From: Comamonas sp.
Lineage (GTDB): Bacteria; Pseudomonadota; Gammaproteobacteria; Burkholderiales; Burkholderiaceae_C
Assembly (NCBI GenBank): GCA_019236485.1
Contig: JAFAIY010000390.1
Coordinates: 1 to 6,724, forward strand
DNA length: 6,724 nt
Reading direction: 5' to 3'
In this document: piece by piece, positions 1 to 4,978 of the stretch
Position numbering within the stretch: position 1 is the stretch's first letter
How the letters are laid out: the number at the start of each line of letters is the position of its first letter
Position numbers and translations under genes: made by a program
Notes under the pieces: model-generated
What the model was told of the DNA's origin: nothing
The model's input: the letters and a program-made list of their open reading frames with translations, nothing else
Database searches by the model: none

Positions 1-1296
1 GCGTGCCGGATGGTTGAGGTCGCTGAAGAACTGCGGCTCGGCCAGGGCCACGCGCAGCACGGGCACTTGCAGACGCGCGAACCAGACGCGGATGGAGGGC
101 GGCAGCCGGTCCTCGGAGAGAATGCTCTGGAACATCAGCGCCACCACTTCGATGGTGGCCTTCTCGCCCTTGGTTTCGGCCTTCTGCTTCCAGTCGGCCG
201 AACGCTCGCGCACCAGATTGACCAGCTGGCCCAGGGCCGCAGGGCTGTAGTCCATGGCCGGCAGCGCCGTGGCCGCGGCAAACTGGTACTGGGTATTGAA
301 CTGGGTCGCCGCCAGTTGCTGCTCCTGCAGGGCCTGGGCCAGCGCCGCCGAGGCCGGCGGCATCGGTGCGACCGGCACGCCGGGCAGCAGGCCCGGGATG
401 CCTATGGCGGGCTGGCTGAGCAGCTGGCGCAGCTGGTTCATCGCATCCAGCGCGCGATGGCGCGCCCGCGCCAGCATGCTCACCCCCAGATTTGCCGCGG
501 CCTGGGGGGCGCCGCCGGCCATGGGCGGCTGCACCCCGGTGCGCGGCCAGCCTCGGGTGGAAGCATCCGACGGACCGTAGCCGCTATAACCGCTGTGCGG
601 GTCCAGATGCATGGACGCCGAAGCCGCACCGGCTTCGGTGCGCCGCACCCGCAGCGGCGCATCCTGGGCCTTGCTCACGCCCTTGGCGTCCAGCAGCTTG
701 TGCAAAATCTCGTATTCGGCCGCCAGCAAAGGCGCCAGCGCATTCTGCAGGGGCTCGACCACGCGCAGCAGATGCACGCGCTCCATGCCGCAGCTCACCC
801 ACGGCTCCACCAGATGCAGGCAGATGTTCTCGGGGCGAAACAGGTCTTGCGCGGGCAGCTCCTCGCCTTCCAGCGCCTGCATGCGCAGGCGCATGGCCTC
901 AAAGCCGGGCTGCAGCGACTCGCCCATGGCCAGCGCCATGCGCGAAGCCAGAATCTTGTTCTCCACCACATCGTCGCTCAGCAGCTCGAAGGTCAGCGGC
1001 GCGGCGCTGCTGCTGCCCGATGCGAGCGGCGGCTTGCGCGCGGCCTGCTGCAAGGCCTGCGAGCCGGCCTGCAGCCAGGCCGTCTTGTGCTCCCGAAAGC
1101 CCGTCCAGGCCTCGTGCCAGCCCTGCATCTCCTTTTGCGTGGAGACGGTGCCGCTCTGGCTGGAGAAGAACTCGTCCAGCTGCTGGGCTATCTTGGGCAG
1201 GCCCTGGCAGATGCCATGGGCCCAACGCAAACGCGCCTGCCAGCCCAGCTGTTGCTGGGCCGCAGGCGCGATGGAGGAAGACTGCGACAGAGTCAT
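1..1296 (-). CDS. DUF1631 family protein (N-terminal 432 residues, cut by window edge)
   Basis: The minus strand is open from an ATG at 1296 to the left window edge (432 codons, no stop), so the C-terminal part is missing. An in-frame TAA four codons before the ATG makes this the first possible ATG; the ribosome site is weak (GGGA a few bases upstream). I recognise it as DUF1631: residues 103-120 (FELLSDDVVENKILASRM) match the family's 'acidic, then Ala/Met helix' segment, and residues 397-432 (RLPPSIRVWFARLQVPVLRV, then FFSDLNHPAR) match its most conserved block. No signal peptide or membrane segment is visible; it looks cytoplasmic and mostly helical. A Gly/Pro/Ser-rich stretch at about 225-270 looks like a disordered linker, and about 300-315 is Pro-rich. 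Family function is unknown; some databases label members 'thymidine phosphorylase', for which I see no support. It lies 50 bases after secF on the same strand, so read-through from secDF is possible. A long open frame on the opposite strand is an antisense shadow. Confidence 0.86.
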   Translation of the reverse strand, partial: MTLSQSSSIAPAAQQQLGWQARLRWAHGICQGLPKIAQQLDEFFSSQSGTVSTQKEMQGWHEAWTGFREHKTAWLQAGSQALQQAARKPPLASGSSSAAPLTFELLSDDVVENKILASRMALAMGESLQPGFEAMRLRMQALEGEELPAQDLFRPENICLHLVEPWVSCGMERVHLLRVVEPLQNALAPLLAAEYEILHKLLDAKGVSKAQDAPLRVRRTEAGAASASMHLDPHSGYSGYGPSDASTRGWPRTGVQPPMAGGAPQAAANLGVSMLARARHRALDAMNQLRQLLSQPAIGIPGLLPGVPVAPMPPASAALAQALQEQQLAATQFNTQYQFAAATALPAMDYSPAALGQLVNLVRERSADWKQKAETKGEKATIEVVALMFQSILSEDRLPPSIRVWFARLQVPVLRVALAEPQFFSDLNHPAR

Positions 1297-1311
1297 TTCC
1301 CGAGTTTAAAT

Positions 1312-1324
1312 CGGCCGGAGGCCG
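1312..1324 (-). terminator. Small GC hairpin between secF and the DUF1631 gene (weak terminator candidate)
   Basis: In the 50-base gap between the secF stop and the DUF1631 start, the transcribed strand reads CGGCC-TCC-GGCCG followed by ATTTAAA. This is a 5-bp perfect stem with a 3-base loop. The stem is short and only three Ts follow, so it would be a poor intrinsic terminator. It could cause pausing or partial termination before the DUF1631 ribosome site, or be chance in GC-rich DNA. Confidence 0.25.
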
Positions 1325-1346
1325 GTGGGCGGCTGGGCCGTAAAAC

Positions 1347-2300
1347 TTAAACCACGGCTCCGGCGTTCGGGTCGTTGGGGTCTTGCGCCCCCTTGGTAGG
1401 CGCCTTGACCAGATCCTCGCGCTTGACGCCCAGCCACATGGCAATGGCGGCCGCCACGAACACCGAGGAGTAGATGCCGAACAGAATGCCGATGGTCAGC
1501 GCCAGCGCGAAGTAGTGCAGGCTCGGGCCGCCGAAGAAGAACATGGACAGCACCATGGCCTCGGTGGACGCGTGGGTGATGATGGTGCGGCTCATCGTCG
1601 AGGTGATGGCGTGATCAATCACCTCGTGCGTGTTGAGCTTGCGGAACTTGCGGAAGGCTTCGCGGATACGGTCGAAGATCACGACCGACTCGTTGACCGA
1701 GTAGCCGAGCACGGCCAGCACGCCGGCCAGCACCGACAGCGAAAACTCCCACTGGAAGAAGGCGAAGAAGCCCAGGATGATGATCACGTCGTGCAGGTTG
1801 GCGATGATGGCCGCGACGCCGAACTTCCACTCGAAGCGGAAGGCCAGATAGATCACGATGCCCAGCACCACAAAGCCCAGGGCCATCAGGCCGTTGTGCA
1901 TGAGCTCGTCGCCCACCTGCGGACCCACGAACTCGGTGCGACGCAGCGTCACCTCGGGGTCCTCGGCCTTGAGCGTAGCGAGCACCTGCTCACTCTGCTG
2001 AGCCGAGGTCACGCCTTTTTGCACCGGCAGACGCACCATCACGTCCTTGGAGGTGCCGAAGTTCTGCACGATCACGTCGGCATAGCCGAGCTTGGAGATG
2101 CTCTCGCGCACCTTGCCGATGTCGGCGGGCTGGGTGTAGGCCACTTCCATGACCGTGCCGCCCGTGAACTCCACCGACAGATGCAGGCCGCGCGAGAACA
2201 GGAAGAAGACGGCCAGCGCAAAGGTGATGAAGGAGATCGCGTTGAAGACCAACGCGTACTTCATGAACGGGATGTCTTTTTTGATGCGGAAAAATTCCAT
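1347..2300 (-). CDS. secF: Protein translocase subunit SecF
   Basis: A 317-residue SecF of normal length. With SecD it forms the proton-driven accessory complex of SecYEG that assists late steps of protein export. Visible features: cytoplasmic N-terminus, first membrane helix at about 14-36, the EFTGGT motif at 44-49 starting the periplasmic domain (to about 130), then five membrane helices between about 135 and 292. The family signature GYSVNESVVIFDRIRE is at 199-214. R238 in TMSRTIITH lies where the essential membrane arginine of E. coli SecF (R247) is expected; by the family model it works with the SecD aspartate in proton flow. The C-terminal tail (about 293-317) is hydrophilic. The ATG at 2300 has a good ribosome site (GGGGAAAG) and starts 11 bases after the secD stop, so translation is probably coupled to secD. 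No defect is seen. Confidence 0.98.
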   Translation of the reverse strand: MEFFRIKKDIPFMKYALVFNAISFITFALAVFFLFSRGLHLSVEFTGGTVMEVAYTQPADIGKVRESISKLGYADVIVQNFGTSKDVMVRLPVQKGVTSAQQSEQVLATLKAEDPEVTLRRTEFVGPQVGDELMHNGLMALGFVVLGIVIYLAFRFEWKFGVAAIIANLHDVIIILGFFAFFQWEFSLSVLAGVLAVLGYSVNESVVIFDRIREAFRKFRKLNTHEVIDHAITSTMSRTIITHASTEAMVLSMFFFGGPSLHYFALALTIGILFGIYSSVFVAAAIAMWLGVKREDLVKAPTKGAQDPNDPNAGAVV

Positions 2301-2314
2301 GCTCTTTCCCCTTA
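2301..2314 (-). promoter_or_regulatory. secF ribosome binding site fused to the secD stop codon
   Basis: On the minus strand the junction reads TAAGGGGAAAGAGC immediately before the secF ATG. The secD stop codon TAA directly abuts the purine-rich GGGGAAAGAG that serves secF. A ribosome terminating on secD would therefore sit on the secF initiation region, which suggests coupled translation and matched SecD:SecF amounts. The coupling is inferred from spacing only. Confidence 0.75.
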
Positions 2315-4210
2315 TTCGCCGACGCGGCGGCTGGCCACGGAGCGCAGATCGGAGCCCTCGGGCTTCCAGACCTGACCGATGGCCAGGCTCTTGAGCTTCT
2401 TGCGGCCGCCATACCAGAGGTTGACCAGGCCGCGCGAGAAGAACACGGCCGAGAACATGCTGGTCAGAATGCCTATGCAGTGCACCACGGCGAAGCCGCG
2501 CACCACACCCGAACCAAAGGCCAGCAGCGCCAGACCCACGATCAGCGTGGTCACGTTGGAGTCCAGAATGGTGTGCCAGGCATGCTCATAGCCCGCATGG
2601 ATGGCGGCCTGCGGCGAGGCCCCGCCGCGCAGTTCCTCGCGAATGCGCTCGTTGATCAGCACGTTGGAGTCGATGGCCACGCCCAGCGCCAGCGCCATGG
2701 CGGCAATGCCGGGCAGGGTTAGCGTGGCCTGCAGCATGGACAGAATAGCCAGCAGCAGCAGCACATTGACACCCAGAGAGATCGTGGAAATCACGCCGAA
2801 CAGCATGTAGTAAACACACATGAAGGCAGCAACAGCCACCATGCCCCAGACCACGGAGTGAATGCCGCGGTTGATATTGTCGACGCCCAGGCTGGGGCCG
2901 ATGGTGTATTCCTCGATGATCTCCATGGGCGCGGCCAGCGAGCCGGCGCGCAGCAGCAGGGCCGTGTCATTGGCTTCCATGGTGGTCATGCGGCCCGAGA
3001 TCTGCACGCGGCCACCACCGATTTCGGAGCGGATCACCGGCGCCGTCACCACTTCGCCCTTGCCCTTTTCGAACAGGATGATGGCCATGCGCTTGCCCAC
3101 GTTCTCGCGCGTCACGTCCTTGAAGATGCGCGAGCCCTTGGCGTCCAGCGTCAGGTTGACGGTGGGCTCCTGGGTCTGGCTGTCAAAGCCCGGCTGGGCA
3201 TCGGTCAGGTTTTCGCCGGTCAGCGTGACCTGCTTTTGCACGATGACGGTCTGGCCGTTGCGGTCCAGGTATTTTTCCGAGCCCAGGGGCACGGGGCCCG
3301 AGCCCAGCTCGGCGGCGCGCGCCTCGGCCGACTCGTCGACCATGCGCACTTCCAGCGTGGCCGTGCGGCCCAGGATGTCCTTGGCCTTGGCCGTGTCCTG
3401 CACGCCGGGCAGCTGCACCACGATGCGGTCCAGGCCTTGCTGCTGGATCACGGGCTCGGCCACGCCGAGTTCGTTGATACGGTTGTGCAGCGTGATGATG
3501 TTCTGCTTGAGCGCCTGCTCCTGCACCTTGCGCAGGGCCTCGGGCTTGATCGAGGCCTGCAGCGTGAAGCCCGCGCCGTCGGGCGTGGAGGTCGTGATCA
3601 GATCGGGGAACTGGTCGGCGATCAGATTGCGCGCGGCCGTCAGCGTGGCCTCGTCGCGCACGCGGATGTTGACATTGTTGCCGTCGCGGCTGATGCCGCC
3701 GTGGCGGATGTTCTTGTCGCGCATGGTGGTGCGCAGATCGCCGGCATAGCTGTCGGCCTTCTTGGTCAGGGCCGCGGCCATGTCCACCTGCAGCATGAAG
3801 TGCACGCCGCCGCGCAGGTCCAGGCCCAGATACATGGGCTTGGCGCCGACGGCCGTGAGCCAGTCGGGCGAGCGCGACACCAGGTTCAGCGCCACGATGA
3901 AGCCGGGATCGGTGGGATCGGTGATCAGCAGCTTCTGGATCACGTCCTTGGCCTTGAGCTGCTCGTCGGGCGTGTTGAAGCGGGCCCGCACCGAAGTGCC
4001 TTCCAGCGACAGGGAATCGGGTTTGACGCCTGCGGCATCAAGGGCCGTCTGCACTTTTTGCAGCACGGCGTGGTCCACCTTCACGGTGGACTTGGCCGAA
4101 GACACCTGCACGGCAGGCGCTTCACCAAAGAAATTGGGCAGGGTGTAGAACACCCCCACCAGCAGCGCGATCACGATGATCGCGTACTTCCAGACCGGGT
4201 ATCGGTTCAT
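2312..4210 (-). CDS. secD: Protein translocase subunit SecD
   Basis: A 632-residue SecD, near the usual proteobacterial length (about 615 in E. coli). I chose the ATG at 4210 over a GTG ten codons upstream because MNRYPVWKY then leads straight into membrane helix 1 (about 8-25), as in relatives, and AAAGAG lies about 8 bases before it. The large periplasmic domain spans about 30-448: GLDLRGGVHF at 129-138 marks the base, and LGRTATLEVRMV at 280-291 and GPSLGVDNI at 438-446 flank the head region. Five membrane helices follow between about 450 and 600. The catalytic-type motif ALGVAIDSNVLINERIREEL occupies 508-527; D514 corresponds to the essential aspartate of E. coli SecD (D519), which with the SecF arginine couples proton flow to movement of the periplasmic head. 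The gene lies between yajC and secF in the classic order. No frameshift or missing key residue is seen. Confidence 0.98.
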   Translation of the reverse strand: MNRYPVWKYAIIVIALLVGVFYTLPNFFGEAPAVQVSSAKSTVKVDHAVLQKVQTALDAAGVKPDSLSLEGTSVRARFNTPDEQLKAKDVIQKLLITDPTDPGFIVALNLVSRSPDWLTAVGAKPMYLGLDLRGGVHFMLQVDMAAALTKKADSYAGDLRTTMRDKNIRHGGISRDGNNVNIRVRDEATLTAARNLIADQFPDLITTSTPDGAGFTLQASIKPEALRKVQEQALKQNIITLHNRINELGVAEPVIQQQGLDRIVVQLPGVQDTAKAKDILGRTATLEVRMVDESAEARAAELGSGPVPLGSEKYLDRNGQTVIVQKQVTLTGENLTDAQPGFDSQTQEPTVNLTLDAKGSRIFKDVTRENVGKRMAIILFEKGKGEVVTAPVIRSEIGGGRVQISGRMTTMEANDTALLLRAGSLAAPMEIIEEYTIGPSLGVDNINRGIHSVVWGMVAVAAFMCVYYMLFGVISTISLGVNVLLLLAILSMLQATLTLPGIAAMALALGVAIDSNVLINERIREELRGGASPQAAIHAGYEHAWHTILDSNVTTLIVGLALLAFGSGVVRGFAVVHCIGILTSMFSAVFFSRGLVNLWYGGRKKLKSLAIGQVWKPEGSDLRSVASRRVGE

Positions 4211-4243
4211 GATCGCGCTCTTTGAATTACAGCAACGCACAAC

Positions 4244-4276
4244 GGGTACGCGCGCTCATCGCTGAACGCCGTACCC
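4244..4276 (-). promoter_or_regulatory. Imperfect hairpin in the yajC-secD intergenic gap
   Basis: The 86 bases between yajC and secD contain the inverted repeat GGGTACG (4244-4250) / CGTACCC (4270-4276). It extends inward by GCG (4252-4254) / CGC (4267-4269) across one bulged base, giving 10 pairs around a 12-base loop (4255-4266). No run of Ts follows in the transcribed direction, so it is not a standard intrinsic terminator. It may stabilise or process the mRNA, or tune secD relative to yajC. The structure is seen; any role is inference. Confidence 0.4.
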
Positions 4277-4296
4277 CTTTTCAACAACGGACAGGC

Positions 4297-4629
4297 TTAC
4301 TTGGCCGTGCCCTTGGGCAGCACCTGCACCACGGCCGAGCGCTGGATCTGCACTTCCACGCCGGAAGCGATTTCGATGTAGATGAACTGTTCGGCCATGC
4401 GGGTCACGGTGCCGATGATGCCGCCGGCGGTCGCCACTTCGTCGCCCTTGGCCAGCGCGTCGATCATGGAGCGGTGTTCCTTCTGACGCTTCATCTGGGG
4501 ACGGATCATCACGAAGTACAGCACCACGAACATCAGCACCAGCGGCAGCATGCCGGTGAGCGAGCCCATGAAGCCGCCTTCAGCAGCGGCGGCAGGAGCG
4601 GTCTGGGCGAAAGCAGAAGAAATAAACAC
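4297..4629 (-). CDS. yajC: Preprotein translocase subunit YajC
   Basis: A 110-residue YajC, the expected size. YajC is a small single-span inner-membrane protein that copurifies with SecDF and SecYEG; its exact job is unsettled and it is usually dispensable. The sequence shows a short Ala-rich N-terminal segment (1-20), one hydrophobic helix at about 25-42, the family signature LYFVMIRPQMKRQKEH at 37-52, and a small basic cytoplasmic beta-rich domain with KGDEVATAGGIIGTVTR at 61-77. The start codon is GTG, supported by GGAG ending 8 bases upstream; no ATG gives the full N-terminus. It is the first gene of yajC-secD-secF. A possible -10 box lies about 75 bases upstream, and a terminator separates it from the preceding oxidoreductase, so this is probably the promoter-proximal gene of its operon. 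Confidence 0.97.
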   Translation of the reverse strand: MFISSAFAQTAPAAAAEGGFMGSLTGMLPLVLMFVVLYFVMIRPQMKRQKEHRSMIDALAKGDEVATAGGIIGTVTRMAEQFIYIEIASGVEVQIQRSAVVQVLPKGTAK

Positions 4630-4637
4630 GAAAAAGA

Positions 4638-4641
4638 CTCC
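4638..4641 (-). promoter_or_regulatory. yajC ribosome binding site supporting the GTG start
   Basis: The minus strand reads CGGAGTCTTTTTC before GTG. GGAG (4641 to 4638) is 8 bases from the GTG at 4629, an ideal spacing, and the bases between are T-rich and unstructured. This decides the unusual GTG start. Confidence 0.75.
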
Positions 4642-4702
4642 GAAAGAGTGAATTTGTCAGAACTGGGCCCGGGCAGGCTTGCGCCGCCCAGGTCAGCGGG
4701 AC

Positions 4703-4731
4703 ATTGTATGCGGCTGGCTTGATCCCGACCC
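4703..4731 (-). promoter_or_regulatory. Possible sigma-70 promoter for yajC-secD-secF
   Basis: The transcribed strand has TACAAT at 4708 to 4703, one mismatch from the -10 consensus TATAAT. It lies in an otherwise GC-rich stretch about 74 bases before the yajC start. The hexamer 17 bases upstream (GGGTCG, 4731 to 4726) is a poor -35 match. A better one, TTGCCG (4737 to 4732), is 23 bases away, which is too far. The -10 is plausible, but the promoter as a whole is weakly supported. Confidence 0.35.
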
Positions 4732-4802
4732 CGGCAAGGGCAGGTACGGGGCACAGGCATTCCCTGATCCGGCTCATGCCGGCCCGCGACCGGAGCCAGG
4801 CC

Positions 4803-4891
4803 TTGAAAACCATAGCTTCAGCCGCTTGATCTGCCTTGATTTTTCGTTGTTTTGCTTTTGAAAACCAATAGGTGCCAGCGCCAGAAGCTAT
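4803..4891. repeat. AT-richer intergenic island with imperfect inverted repeat and short direct repeat
   Basis: ATAGCTTCAGCCGCT (4812-4826) is the inverse of AGCGCCAGAAGCTAT (4877-4891) at 13 of 15 positions; the outer 8 bases are perfect and the arms are 50 bases apart. A 10-base direct repeat TTGAAAACCA occurs at 4803-4812 and 4858-4867, and CTTGAT recurs at 4825 and 4835. The stretch is clearly richer in A and T than the genes on either side. Its motifs (AGCGC next to GAAGCTAT, then CAATATCA) resemble intergenic repeat units I recall as common in Comamonadaceae chromosomes; the copy number here is one, so the family assignment is from memory. It lies after the oxidoreductase terminator and before the yajC promoter region. 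Confidence 0.5.
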
Positions 4892-4931
4892 CAATATCAG
4901 GGATATGCCGCCAGCTAGGGCCGCGGCCAAT

Positions 4932-4958
4932 ACAAAGGCCGGGTTGCCCCGGCCTTGT
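4932..4958 (-). terminator. GCAA-loop hairpin, likely terminator of the oxidoreductase gene
   Basis: On the transcribed strand, AAGGCCGGG and CCCGGCCTT form a perfect 9-bp stem around the GNRA-type loop GCAA, extended by two outer pairs past one bulged base. It begins about 20 bases after the oxidoreductase stop codon. The downstream run is TTTGTATT, only a moderate U-tract, so termination may be incomplete. Position, stem strength and the stable loop all fit an intrinsic terminator ending this transcript before yajC. Confidence 0.65.
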
Positions 4959-4978
4959 TGTGATGCCATCCGCCGCAA

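Noticed and set aside
10..1350. Plus-strand open frame of 446 codons opposite the DUF1631 gene
   Set aside because: It is Arg/Gly/Gln/His-rich low-quality sequence typical of an antisense frame of a GC-rich gene, while the opposite strand encodes a recognisable DUF1631 protein.
899..1444. Minus-strand open frame of 181 codons overlapping secF and the DUF1631 gene
   Set aside because: Out of frame with both real genes and spanning the intergenic gap; composition is of a shifted frame.
1383..2375. Plus-strand open frame of 330 codons opposite secF
   Set aside because: His/Glu/Asp/Arg-rich antisense shadow; secF on the minus strand is unambiguous.
2858..4225. Plus-strand open frames of 455 and 295 codons opposite secD
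   Set aside because: Antisense shadows caused by the lack of stops in GC-rich DNA; they have no recognisable domain and secD is complete on the other strand.
4211..4240. GTG at 4240 as an upstream start for secD
   Set aside because: It would add ten residues (MRCCNSKSAI) before the conserved MNRYPVWKY start; the ATG at 4210 has a purine-rich site at proper spacing.
4769..4782. Small hairpin CCGGC-TCAT-GCCGG in the intergenic region
   Set aside because: A 5-bp GC stem without a T-run is expected by chance in this composition; no role can be argued.
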